Assembly (NCBI RefSeq): GCF_014645015.1
Contig: NZ_BMLC01000001.1
Coordinates: 310,001-374,000 of the forward strand
Length of the DNA: 64,000 bases
Direction of reading: 5' to 3'
From: Salinibacterium xinjiangense
GTDB taxonomy: Bacteria; Actinomycetota; Actinomycetes; Actinomycetales; Microbacteriaceae
A program made the position numbers and the translations under genes. Below, in pieces: positions 44,389-52,981 of this stretch. How positions within the stretch are numbered: the first letter of the stretch is position 1; every line of letters begins with the position of its first letter. Under the pieces are notes generated by a model that saw only the letters and a list, made by a program, of their open reading frames with translations, had not been told where the DNA came from and ran no database searches.

Positions 44389-45285
44389 GTGGGATCCCTC
44401 GACCTGCGAGGACTCTCACGAAAGACAAGGTCCGGTAGGATGGACCCTGCCAGTTGCACGACCGGCACGGAGCGCTGCTTCGTGTACGACCCGGAAGCCA
44501 AGGGCATCGTCGGACTGGCCGCATCGTTCGGGTCAGACCAGTTCAACGACCACCTTTTCCACTACGGGTACTTCCTGTATGCCGCGGGCGTGCTCGCCGC
44601 GGATGATCCCGCCCTCGCCGACCAGTGGGCGCCCGTTATGAACCTCCTGGCGGCAGACATCGCAACGCAGGGAGACAGCACGTACTTCCCTGAACGGCGG
44701 ACCTCCGATGCTGATGTCGGCCACTCGTGGGCCAGCGGCACCTCCCCGTTCACCGACGGCAACAACCAGGAGTCCAGCTCGGAAGCAGTCAATGCGTGGA
44801 ACGGACTCGCCCTATGGGCATCGGCTAGCACGCAGCCGGAACTCGCCACGGAAGCCCAGTGGATGCTCGCGGCCGAGGCCAAACCTGCATTTGCCTACTG
44901 GACTAACTTCGACACGACGGAGTCCGTCTACGACGGCTTCGACCACGACGTCGCCTCCATCAACTGGGGAGGAAAGCGCGACTACGCCACCTGGTTCAGC
45001 CCGGAACCGAGCGCCATGCTGGGGATCCTCGTGCTGCCGATGAGCCCGGTCGCCAGCTACCTCGGCGTCGACCCTGAACGCGTGCGAACCAATATCGCAG
45101 AGGCCGCGCCCAACGGATCAGACGTGCTGTTCGGTGACTATCTGCTGATGTATTCAGCGCTGGGTGGGAAGGAGGATGCCACGGCTGCTCTCAAAGAGAC
45201 CACGAACCTCAACGAGGATCGCATCGATGACGGCAACAGCCGAAGTTATCTGCTCGCGTGGATCATGAGCAGGCTCGAAAACTAG
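44389..45285 (+). pseudogene. 5'-truncated GH81 endo-1,3-beta-glucanase
   Basis: 298 codons, while GH81 enzymes have about 600-750 residues. The surviving part is the catalytic C-terminal half: FGSDQFNDHLFHYGYFLYAAG (usual HHFHYGY, one His is Leu here), DGNNQESSSEAVNAWNGLALW with the catalytic Glu, and NWGGKRDYATWFS. Similarity starts only near 44470. The N-terminal beta-sandwich domain and secretion signal are missing and no ribosome-binding site precedes GTG 44389. It is most likely a decaying gene for laminarin/callose degradation. Its stop overlaps that of the minus-strand small gene. Confidence 0.8.
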
Positions 45286-45431
45286 ACCGCGTTCTCGTCG
45301 AGCCTGCGGTTCACGATGGCCTGAACATGATGCTCGGGAATTGCACAGAAGTCGCCAGCACAGGCTGCTGCATCCGGATCGCCCAGCTGCTGCAGACTGA
45401 CGATGGGCTGGGGGTTTGTCGTAGCATCCAC
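45282..45431 (-). CDS. 49-residue peptide coupled to the DsbA-like gene
   Basis: 49 residues from GTG 45431 to TAG 45282. The GTG shares its G with the stop of the DsbA-like gene (TAGTG), so translation is directly coupled. The middle carries two Cys in ACAGDFCAIP and the end reads HHVQAIVNRRLDENAV, an amphipathic helix. Soluble, acidic. The linkage with a thiol oxidoreductase and the Cys pair suggest a redox partner or substrate, which is inference. It is too short for normal ORF cut-offs. Confidence 0.72.
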   Translation of the reverse strand: MDATTNPQPIVSLQQLGDPDAAACAGDFCAIPEHHVQAIVNRRLDENAV

Positions 45432-46090
45432 TATTCGCTCTTCTCGGTTGACCGCTCTGCCTGAACCTGTGTGAGGGCGTTAGCGAAGGTCGTCGCATCC
45501 TGCGCGCCGGATACCCCGTACCTGCCGTCGATCACGAAGAACGGCACACCCTGGATGCCATACTCCTGGGCGAGAGCGACGTCGGCTTTGACATCGGCAA
45601 GGAACCGATGGCTCTCGAGCGCCTCGGTGACCTCGGCGCCGTCGAATCCGAGTTCCTCGGCGATGGCCACGAGGTCGGGAATTCGGCCGACATGCTCTCC
45701 ACGCACGAAGTACGCGTCGAGCAGCCGCTCCTTCATCTCGATCTGGCGACCCTTGCTCTTCGCGAAGTGGATGAGCTCATGGCTGATCACCGTGTTCGTC
45801 TGGTGAACGTGGTCGTAGTCGTACTCGAGGCCAACGCTTCTGGCAATGTCGGTCACGTTCGCGAGCATCTGGGTGACCTGCTCGGCCGGAATACCTTTGC
45901 GCTGGCTGAGGAAGTCGGTGGGCGTTCCATCGAAGTCGACCGGGGTATCGGGCGCAAGCTCGAAAGAGTGGTATTCCACCTCGACGTCACCGCCGAACTG
46001 GGCTGCTCCGGCCTCAAACTTACGCTTACCGATGTAGCACCAGGGGCACTGCACGTCTGACCAGATGTCTACCTTGATGGGATTGCTCAC
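45431..46090 (-). CDS. DsbA-family (FrnE-like) thiol oxidoreductase
   Basis: 219 residues. Thioredoxin fold with a long helical insertion; active site CPWC at residues 15-18 and the cis-Pro segment GIQGVPFFVIDGRYGVSGAQ near the end. No signal peptide, so it belongs to the cytosolic FrnE/2-hydroxychromene isomerase-like group. GTG start. A 100-base inverted-repeat element lies directly upstream and the 49-residue peptide is coupled downstream. Confidence 0.93.
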   Translation of the reverse strand: MSNPIKVDIWSDVQCPWCYIGKRKFEAGAAQFGGDVEVEYHSFELAPDTPVDFDGTPTDFLSQRKGIPAEQVTQMLANVTDIARSVGLEYDYDHVHQTNTVISHELIHFAKSKGRQIEMKERLLDAYFVRGEHVGRIPDLVAIAEELGFDGAEVTEALESHRFLADVKADVALAQEYGIQGVPFFVIDGRYGVSGAQDATTFANALTQVQAERSTEKSE

Positions 46091-46139
46091 CCCGACGACA
46101 ACACCGTCTCGGCGCAGGTATTCCCGCGCCCCTTCCCTT

Positions 46140-46239
46140 CCTTCGGAAATTCAGGAACTGCCGCGAAAGCGACCGTACCTGCCGCGCTGTTGCGGGGCGC
46201 CTGACGCCCTGATCGCTGGAGTTCCTGAATTTCCGAAAG
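46140..46239. repeat. Inverted-repeat element, copy A
   Basis: Left arm CTTCGGAAATTCAGGAACT (46141-46159) and right arm AGTTCCTGAATTTCCGAAAG (46220-46239) are complementary apart from one missing T. The 60-base interior is GC-rich and shares nothing obvious with the other copies. It overlaps the last 30 codons of the nuclease-like gene and lies 50 bases upstream of the DsbA-like start. Same family as copies B, C and D. Confidence 0.93.
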
Positions 46240-47098
46240 ACGGGGGTGCGTGTGACGCCACCGCGAGTTCAACCGCGTGCAAAAAGTGACCCCAGTTGGT
46301 GAAGACCATATTGGCGCTCACCGCCATCGCGTGAAAGCCGGCGATCGTGATATCTATCGCCTTGAGGTGGTCTTTCTCGAAAGTCGCGGCGTGAAATTCC
46401 CTGCCGTCGATCTCGAGCCCGACAGTCCCGTCTATCACCATGTCGATCCGCTGGGAGCCCAAAGGAACCTGGATGGTGACCGTGTAGCCCGCAAGACGGA
46501 GCCGAGTACGTGTCAGGCTCTCGGGAAGGCTCTCGCATGCCCCGTCCACCCAGCCACGCACCCACGACTTGCTTTTCGGAAGACCAAGAAAGACCCGCTC
46601 TAGGTCGATTTCGTCCAGCAATCCGGAGTGCACGGCCCAATCGAGCGCGGCGACGGCAGTCTCGAGCTCTTCGTCCAGCACCACGCGGATGAGAGCGTCA
46701 ACGGCAGATACGCTCCACGCCGCTCCCCGCTCGCTCAGCTCTGGGGCGTCCCAGTGCACGTGAACTCCGCGCGCAGCGGCAAGCGGGCGCCTCCGGTTCC
46801 ACTGGTTGCGCAACCTTGCCGAATTGCGCGGGACCGACACCTGCAAGCGGGGGTTTGCGAGAACCCAGCCGCCCCAGTCCTGTATCGCGGAGATTCCCGT
46901 CAGCCTGCCGCCCACTCTCGCTGCGCGCACGCGAGGCTCTGCCTCGTCGACTGTCGTGTACCAGCCCTGACGAGCGCGCACCGCGGTTCCATCACGGACC
47001 GCCCGCGTGAGGTCGAGGTCGCGCGCGCCTCTCGATACGAGTTGCTGCTTTTGGGCAAGGCCGCCGAGGAGATGGATCAGTTGTGCGATGTCAACCAT
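46151..47098 (-). CDS. AbiEi-like / DUF559 PD-(D/E)XK-type protein, flanked by repeat elements
   Basis: 315 residues. The N-terminal third resembles AbiEi-antitoxin-like winged-helix segments (LTRAVRDGTAVRARQGWYTT). The C-terminal third has the DUF559/Vsr-like nuclease core: RIDMVIDG followed by GLEIDGREFH and a later basic stretch, giving Asp219, Glu229 and Asp231 as likely metal ligands. Such two-part proteins are common in actinobacteria; their function is unproven. ATG 47098 begins a family-like N-terminus (GATGCT lies six bases upstream). Residues from about 287 on (SFGNSGTPAIRAS...) are translated from repeat copy A, while copy B lies upstream. Confidence 0.82.
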   Translation of the reverse strand: MVDIAQLIHLLGGLAQKQQLVSRGARDLDLTRAVRDGTAVRARQGWYTTVDEAEPRVRAARVGGRLTGISAIQDWGGWVLANPRLQVSVPRNSARLRNQWNRRRPLAAARGVHVHWDAPELSERGAAWSVSAVDALIRVVLDEELETAVAALDWAVHSGLLDEIDLERVFLGLPKSKSWVRGWVDGACESLPESLTRTRLRLAGYTVTIQVPLGSQRIDMVIDGTVGLEIDGREFHAATFEKDHLKAIDITIAGFHAMAVSANMVFTNWGHFLHAVELAVASHAPPSFGNSGTPAIRASGAPQQRGRYGRFRGSS

Positions 47099-47190
47099 CG
47101 CCACAGCATCACGGTGGCATTCGCGACTGCGGAGATGCCAGACAAAGCCGTGGAAATCTTCCAGATCCCCCCGCAGTGGAGGAGCCGCGA

Positions 47191-47291
47191 CTTTCGGAAA
47201 TTCAGGAATAAGCACCGTTGCGCCCGCAGCAGCCCGCAGCAGACGGCGGATCACCAGCGCGGCCGCCGCCGACTTCCTGAATTTCCGAAAG
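47191..47291. repeat. Inverted-repeat element, copy B
   Basis: Left arm CTTTCGGAAATTCAGGAA (from 47191) and right arm CTTCCTGAATTTCCGAAAG (47273-47291); about 60 bases between. It lies 34 bases after the glyS stop and about 90 bases before the nuclease-like gene, which thus sits between copies A and B. Confidence 0.93.
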
Positions 47292-47324
47292 GCGGATGGG
47301 GAGTGGAGTTCGGGGCGAGGGCTT

Positions 47325-48710
47325 TTAGGCCCCGATGAGCTGCGCAGCGAGGTAGGCGCGCAGGCCCTCGAGCGGGATGCGTTCCTGGGCCATGGTGTCG
47401 CGCTCGCGCACGGTCACAGCGTTGTCATCGAGCGAGTCGAAGTCGACCGTGACGCAGAACGGCGTTCCGATCTCGTCCTGTCGGCGATAACGGCGACCGA
47501 TGGCCCCAGCATCGTCGAAGTCAACGTTCCACAGCTTGCGAAGGTCAGCGGCAACGTTACGGGCCAGCGGCGAGAGCTGCTCATTGCGCGACAGCGGGAG
47601 GACGGCGACTTTCACTGGGGCAAGCCTTCGGTCGAGGCGCAGCACCGTGCGCTTGTCGATACCGCCCTTGGCGTTGGGGGCCTCGTCTTCGGCGTAGGCG
47701 TCGATGAGGAACGCCATGAGCGCCCGGGTGAGGCCGAACGCAGGCTCGATGACATAGGGAATCCAGCGCTCATCTTTCGCCTGGTCGAAGTAGGAGAGGT
47801 CAGCGCCGGAGCCTTCCGAGTGGGTGCGCAGGTCGTAGTCTGTGCGGTTGGCGACGCCCATGAGTTCGCCCCACTCGCTGCCCGCGAAACGGAACCGGTA
47901 TTCGATGTCGACGGTGCGCTTCGAGTAGTGCGACAGCTTCTCCTGCGGGTGCTCGAATAACCGCAGGTTCTCCGGGTTGATCCCCAGGTCGGTGTACCAG
48001 CGCATGGATTCATCGATCCAGTACTGGTGCCACTCTTCGTCCGTACCCGGCTCGACAAAGAACTCCATCTCCATCTGCTCGAATTCGCGGGTTCGGAAGA
48101 TGAAGTTTCCGGGGGTGATCTCGTTGCGGAACGACTTTCCGACCTGCCCGATGCCGAACGGCGGCTTCATCCGCGAAGCACCCATCACGTTGGCGAAGTT
48201 CGTGAATATTCCCTGCGCGGTCTCGGGACGCAGGTAGTGCATCCCTTCCTCGTTGTCGACGGGGCCGAGGTAGGTTTTGAGCATTCCCGAGAAGTTCTGC
48301 GGTTCGGTCCATGATCCGGGCTGGCCGGTGTCAGGGTCGCGAATATCGGCAAAACCGTTGGCCGGCGGATGACCGTGCTTCTCCTCATACGCTTCGAGGA
48401 GGTGGTCGGCGCGGTATCGCTTGTGCGTGTGCAGCGACTCGACCAGCGGGTCGGAGAACACCTCGACGTGGCCAGAGACCTCCCACACCCGACGAGGAAG
48501 GATCACGGCAGAGTCGATTCCGACAACATCGTCGCGACCCTGCACGACGGTCTGCCACCACTGCTTTTTGATGTTCTCTTTGAGGGCCGTGCCCAGGGGT
48601 CCGTAGTCCCAGGCGGACCGCGAGCCACCGTAGATCTCTCCGGACTGGAAGACGAATCCTCGTCGCTTAGCGAGGTTGATAACGGCGTCGATCTTGCTGG
48701 GCGTTGCCAC
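47325..48710 (-). CDS. glyS: Glycyl-tRNA synthetase
   Basis: 461 residues, the dimeric (alpha2) class II enzyme. It charges tRNA-Gly. Class II motifs are visible: motif 2 [23 protein letters not shown] and motif 3 [10 protein letters not shown]; the C-terminal anticodon-binding domain ([12 protein letters not shown]) follows. The N-terminal [19 protein letters not shown] is typical. GTG start with GGAG upstream. (In alpha2 systems the gene is also called glyQS.). Confidence 0.97.
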   Translation of the reverse strand: MATPSKIDAVINLAKRRGFVFQSGEIYGGSRSAWDYGPLGTALKENIKKQWWQTVVQGRDDVVGIDSAVILPRRVWEVSGHVEVFSDPLVESLHTHKRYRADHLLEAYEEKHGHPPANGFADIRDPDTGQPGSWTEPQNFSGMLKTYLGPVDNEEGMHYLRPETAQGIFTNFANVMGASRMKPPFGIGQVGKSFRNEITPGNFIFRTREFEQMEMEFFVEPGTDEEWHQYWIDESMRWYTDLGINPENLRLFEHPQEKLSHYSKRTVDIEYRFRFAGSEWGELMGVANRTDYDLRTHSEGSGADLSYFDQAKDERWIPYVIEPAFGLTRALMAFLIDAYAEDEAPNAKGGIDKRTVLRLDRRLAPVKVAVLPLSRNEQLSPLARNVAADLRKLWNVDFDDAGAIGRRYRRQDEIGTPFCVTVDFDSLDDNAVTVRERDTMAQERIPLEGLRAYLAAQLIGA

Positions 48711-48812
48711 GGTGTAACTCTCCTTCGGCCTGCCCGCACAGGCGCGGCATGCTATCAGTCAGCCGAGCTGGATGCCCGGTTGGCGAAGCGTCCAGCCTAC
48801 CGGTGCGGCCAG

Positions 48813-49856
48813 CTACCGCAGCGCGTGGAGCACAGCATCGACGTCGCCCTCGGTATTCCAGAGATGGAAGGATGCCCTAAGCCGGCCCGCCCGCCCCGAT
48901 GCCCTGATTCCTGCGCCGAGCAGTTTCTGCAGGTCTGCACCCGAGGCATCCGGCCAGCTGACTATCGCCTGGTGCTGCTGCGGAATTCCGAGGCCGTCAC
49001 ACAGCGCGTCGCCAAGCCCGCTCGCGCGCGCCCAGACCTCGTTTATATCGAGCCCGTCGAAGAGCGCGATCGACTGTTCAGCGCCGATCCATGCCTGCCA
49101 GGCCGGCGACACGTCGAATCGCCTCGCGGTCGACGCCAGTGACATCGATGGACCGTAGCAGCTCTTCCAGACATCGTCGCCGGCATACCAGCCGGCGTGA
49201 AGCGGCGTCAGCAGCGCGTCGAACCTGGTGGACAGGGTCAGGAATGCGACCCCCCGCGGCGCGCATAACCACTTGTACGTGTGGCATACCGTGGCGTCGA
49301 AGAGCGACGCATCCACCGGCAGCACACCGGCTCCCTGCGTGGTGTCGCACATCGTGTAGGTGCCATGCCGTGCGGCCGCGGCGTTGATCGACGCGATGTC
49401 GGCAACGACTCCCCTGGATGACTGCACGAGGGAGAACACGACCAGCCAGGTTTCATCCGTTATGGCATCGGCCAGGGCTTCGAGCGCTACAGGGCGCACT
49501 GTGATGTCTGGCCGTTGGAGGAAGGGGAACACGATCGACGAGAAATCGCCGTCGACGCACAGCACCTCGGCACCGGGGGGTACCGCGGCCGCGATGAGCG
49601 ACGTCAGCACCGAGGTCTGGGAACCCTGCGCGACGCGATCCGGATGCACGCCCACAAGGGACGCGTACGATGCCCGAGTGCGTTCGATCACCGCGTCGTA
49701 ACCCTGCGGATCCCGGTCGGCGAGACTCCACGCCTCGAGATCAGCTGTCAGGGCATCGACCGCCTGGCGGGGAGGCAGTCCTATGGATGCCACGGCCAGG
49801 TAGCCGCGCGGGTCACCGAAGCTCTCGATCGCCGACTGGAGGGATGCTGAGGTCAT
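48813..49856 (-). CDS. Class V aminotransferase-fold PLP enzyme
   Basis: 347 residues. The PLP Lys is in CHTYKWLCAPRGVAF, preceded by the Asp in YTMCDTTQGAGVLPVD that contacts the pyridine ring. The overall pattern is closer to the isopenicillin-N epimerase/kynureninase side of class V than to cysteine desulfurases. Substrate unknown. It stands 64 bases after the oxidoreductase gene on the same strand and may be co-transcribed with it. Confidence 0.87.
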   Translation of the reverse strand: MTSASLQSAIESFGDPRGYLAVASIGLPPRQAVDALTADLEAWSLADRDPQGYDAVIERTRASYASLVGVHPDRVAQGSQTSVLTSLIAAAVPPGAEVLCVDGDFSSIVFPFLQRPDITVRPVALEALADAITDETWLVVFSLVQSSRGVVADIASINAAAARHGTYTMCDTTQGAGVLPVDASLFDATVCHTYKWLCAPRGVAFLTLSTRFDALLTPLHAGWYAGDDVWKSCYGPSMSLASTARRFDVSPAWQAWIGAEQSIALFDGLDINEVWARASGLGDALCDGLGIPQQHQAIVSWPDASGADLQKLLGAGIRASGRAGRLRASFHLWNTEGDVDAVLHALR

Positions 49857-49919
49857 GCCCCAGCATCCCGCGTGCGGCCAGCGGCGGGCAAGTGCCGCCC
49901 TCGCGACTCTGGACTGGCG

Positions 49920-50978
49920 CTAGACCGACGCCGCTGCGGAGAGGGCATGAGCCCGCTCGATGATGCGTACGACCTCGAGGGCCTCCTTCGGGTCGACGGG
50001 TGACGGCGCACCCTCGAGGATGCTGGCGGCAACTCCCGCGTAGAAGTCTGGATAGGCGCCGCGCTCGGTAGGGGTGGGCTCCAGGTCGTCGGCCACGCCG
50101 ATGAGGCCCCACTCCGCTTCCGGAGTGACACCGTAGCCGTCGGACCCCGGCCAGCGCTGCTCTTTGAGGAACGGCTCCTGGTTGTCGAGGCCGTTCACCG
50201 AGTACGACGATTCAGAGCCGAGCACCCTGAAGCGCGGGCCGGTTTGACCGGCGGCGCGACTCATCGTCAGGTGCGAGCGCACGCCACTGTCGTGCAGCAG
50301 CGAGATGAACGCGTCGTCGTCGCTCACTCCCCCGTCACGCACGACCGTGAGCTCGGCAGCATCGACGGTCGCCGGGCCGAACAGTTGCAGTGCCTGGTCG
50401 ATCAGGTGGCTGCCCAGGTCATAGGTGATGCCGGCACCCTGCTCGGGGGTGGTGGAATCCTGCCAGCGGTCGCGCAACGCGCCTCCCCAGCGCTCGAACG
50501 TCGACTCGAAGCGATGGATGTCACCGAGCGCACCCTCGACGAGCAGTCGCCTGATCGTCAGGAAGTCTCCATCCCACCGGCGGTTCTGGAACACGGCGAG
50601 CAGCTTCCCGGCATCCTCGGCGGCGGCGATGAGCTGCTTCGCGTCGGTGACCGTGGGCACGAAGGGCTTGTCGATGACGACGTTCGCGCCCGCTTCGAAT
50701 GCGGCAAGAGCCTGCTCGAGATGTACATGTGCCGGTGAGGCGAGAATCACCAGGTCGAGGTCGGCAGCGCGCGCCAGCAGCTCGTCGGGGCTCCCGACGA
50801 TCTCGGCGCCGGGGTGCTGGGCTGTGGCCTGTGCCGCCCGGTCAGGGCTGCCGGTCGAGATCAGGTCGAGCCGGAACGCCGGGTTCGTCGCGATGAACGG
50901 AGCGTGGAACACCCGGCCCGACAGGCCGAAGCCGATGATGCCGGTGCGGATGGGGTTGGGATTGTGCGTGGTAGGCAT
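49920..50978 (-). CDS. Gfo/Idh/MocA-family oxidoreductase
   Basis: 352 residues. N-terminal Rossmann domain (IIGFGLSGRVFHAPF), the family motif NVVIDKPFVPTVTDAKQL with the catalytic-region Lys, and a C-terminal alpha/beta domain. NAD(P)-dependent oxidoreductase of sugars or similar compounds; substrate not predictable, though the YxH-like pattern resembles the YhhX/YdgJ group. ATG 50978 has TAGGCT six bases upstream and no ribosome-binding site: leaderless pattern, separate from the NAD operon that ends nine bases upstream. Confidence 0.91.
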   Translation of the reverse strand: MPTTHNPNPIRTGIIGFGLSGRVFHAPFIATNPAFRLDLISTGSPDRAAQATAQHPGAEIVGSPDELLARAADLDLVILASPAHVHLEQALAAFEAGANVVIDKPFVPTVTDAKQLIAAAEDAGKLLAVFQNRRWDGDFLTIRRLLVEGALGDIHRFESTFERWGGALRDRWQDSTTPEQGAGITYDLGSHLIDQALQLFGPATVDAAELTVVRDGGVSDDDAFISLLHDSGVRSHLTMSRAAGQTGPRFRVLGSESSYSVNGLDNQEPFLKEQRWPGSDGYGVTPEAEWGLIGVADDLEPTPTERGAYPDFYAGVAASILEGAPSPVDPKEALEVVRIIERAHALSAAASV

Positions 50979-50987
50979 TCAGCAAGC

Positions 50988-52136
50988 CTAGCCAAAGAGG
51001 GATGAGGCGAGCGTACCGACGGTCGCAGACGCCCCAGCCAGGTGCCTCGCGGCCTCCCGCAGCTGTTCGGCGGTGATGGTCGAATCCATGCTGAATCTCA
51101 CGGCCGTCTGCGCGACCTCCCGGTCGATTCCCATGGCCAGCAGCACATGCGAGGGCTCGTCGCTGCCGACGGCACATGCCGAGCCCGCCGAGCAGACCAC
51201 ACCGCGCCGGCCGAGTTCGAGCAGGATCGACTCGCCGCTCGTGCCCGGGAAGCAGAAGGAAGCGTTGGATGCCAGACGCCCCTGCCGCGGACCGGTGAGC
51301 TGCGACCCCGCCACCGTGTCGAGCACCTCGGTGATGAAGTCGTCGCGCAGGGCGGTGACCCGATCCGCATCGGCTACGCGAGTGCTCTCGCTGAGTCGGA
51401 TTGCCGCTGCGAGCCCGACGATCCCGGCAACATTCTCGGTGCCGGACCGGCGATCGCGCTCCTGGCCACCACCGTGCAGGAGTGGCTCCAGGGCGACCCT
51501 GCGGCGCAGATACAGTGCGCCGATTCCCTTGGGTGCACCGAGTTTATGACCGGAGATGCTGATGGCGTCCGCGCCGAGACTGCGCAGGTCGATCCATGCA
51601 GCGCCCTGCACGGCGTCGGTGTGCATGACCGCTCCAACGCTGTGAGTGAGCGAAGCGATCTCGCGGACGGGTTGGACAGCGCCCACCTCGTTGTTTGCGA
51701 GCATGATGCTGACGAGGGTGGTGTCGGGCCTGAGCAGTGCGGCCACCTCATCCGCGTCGACAATTCCTAACCCGTCGACTCCGACCACAGTGGTCTCGAA
51801 CCGATGGAACCGTTCAAGATACGCGCACGACTCCCGCACCGCCTCGTGCTCCACCGCCGAGATGATGAGATGCCTGCCCCGGGGGTTGGCGAGCGCCATG
51901 CCCTTGATCGCGAGATTATCGGATTCGGTTCCGCCTGACGTGAAGACGATCTCGGACGGCCTTCCGCCGAACAGGTCGGCGACGGTGGCCCTGGCATCCT
52001 TCACCGCAACCGCGGCCGACTCGCCCAGTTCGTGATGACTGGACGGGTTGCCGAAATCACCGCTGAAGTAGGGCCACATCGCCTCGAGCACTTCTCGACG
52101 CACCGCGGTCGTGGCCGAAGCATCGAGGTAGATCAC
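50988..52136 (-). CDS. Cysteine desulfurase of the NAD operon
   Basis: 382 residues. PLP enzyme that takes sulfur from Cys for Fe-S cluster assembly. The PLP Lys is in SISGHKLGAPKG, the active Cys in GVVCSAGSAC, and the C-terminal SDEPSHVLLAMG is typical of IscS/NifS. The GTG start overlaps the nadC stop as GTGA. Encoded together with NadA, which needs a [4Fe-4S] cluster, it most likely serves that enzyme, as known for NifS-like proteins in other nad operons. Confidence 0.93.
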   Translation of the reverse strand: MIYLDASATTAVRREVLEAMWPYFSGDFGNPSSHHELGESAAVAVKDARATVADLFGGRPSEIVFTSGGTESDNLAIKGMALANPRGRHLIISAVEHEAVRESCAYLERFHRFETTVVGVDGLGIVDADEVAALLRPDTTLVSIMLANNEVGAVQPVREIASLTHSVGAVMHTDAVQGAAWIDLRSLGADAISISGHKLGAPKGIGALYLRRRVALEPLLHGGGQERDRRSGTENVAGIVGLAAAIRLSESTRVADADRVTALRDDFITEVLDTVAGSQLTGPRQGRLASNASFCFPGTSGESILLELGRRGVVCSAGSACAVGSDEPSHVLLAMGIDREVAQTAVRFSMDSTITAEQLREAARHLAGASATVGTLASSLFG

Positions 52137-52981
52137 GTGATGGCCATGTCAAGCCCGAGGTCGAGGGCCCGAACGCTGTGGGTCAGTGCACCCACGGAGA
52201 TCACGTCGACGCCGCACCTCGCGATCTCGCCAACGGTGTCGAGATCGACCCCTCCGCTGGCCTCCACGAGCGCTCGACCAGCCACGATGGCGACACCCTC
52301 GCGTAGCTGGGCCGGGCTGAAGTTGTCGAGCATGATGGTGTCGACCCCGGCTGCCACGACGGGCTCGATCTGTTCGATACGGTCGACCTCGACCTCGAGG
52401 TGGGTCGTGTGCCCCAACCGCTGCCTGGCTGCGCGGATGGCATCCCCGATCGGGATGCCCGCCTGCTGCAGGATCGCGAGGTGGTTGTCTTTGGCGAGCG
52501 CGGCATCTGAGAGCGAGTAGCGGTGGTTGTGACCACCACCGTCACGTACGGCCTTCCGTTCGAGCATCCTGAGCCCCGGAGTCGTTTTGCGGGTGTCGAC
52601 GATGCGCGCCGGAGTGCCAGCCACGGCCTGCACGTAGCGGGTCGTCAGCGTCGCGATCCCGGTCATGCGCTGGCAGAGGTTGAGCGCAATCCGCTCGGCC
52701 CGCAACACTCCGCGAGCGGTGCCGTCGACACGTGCGAGCACGTCACCAATTTCGAACGAGACACCATCATCGGCGAGCAACTCGATGACGGCACCGGCGT
52801 CGACCAGCTCGAACACTCTCGCAAACACCTCGATGCCGCTCAGCACACCCGGCTCCCGCGCCACGAGGCTCGCCTGTGCGCGTGCGGATTCCGGCAGGAA
52901 TGCCTCGGAGGTGATGTCGCCCCAGGGCGCATCTTCCTCCAGCGCGCGGCGGATGATGTCGTCGACCACATCTGGATTCAC
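52133..52981 (-). CDS. nadC: Nicotinate-nucleotide pyrophosphorylase (carboxylating)
   Basis: 282 residues. It converts quinolinate and PRPP to nicotinate mononucleotide. Conserved parts: EDAPWGDITSEA, LNLCQRMTGIATLT, DTRKTTPGLRMLERKAVRDGG and LEVEVD. The GTG at 52981 overlaps the nadB stop as GTGA; a longer frame would add 32 residues without similarity. Third step of the de novo NAD pathway. Confidence 0.96.
   Translation of the reverse strand: MNPDVVDDIIRRALEEDAPWGDITSEAFLPESARAQASLVAREPGVLSGIEVFARVFELVDAGAVIELLADDGVSFEIGDVLARVDGTARGVLRAERIALNLCQRMTGIATLTTRYVQAVAGTPARIVDTRKTTPGLRMLERKAVRDGGGHNHRYSLSDAALAKDNHLAILQQAGIPIGDAIRAARQRLGHTTHLEVEVDRIEQIEPVVAAGVDTIMLDNFSPAQLREGVAIVAGRALVEASGGVDLDTVGEIARCGVDVISVGALTHSVRALDLGLDMAIT

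Noticed and set aside
46140-46239. Repeat copies as simple rho-independent terminators
   Set aside because: Arms are separated by about 50-60 bases, are AT-rich, and no T-tract follows; the strict arm conservation among copies needs another explanation, though an effect on 3' ends remains possible.
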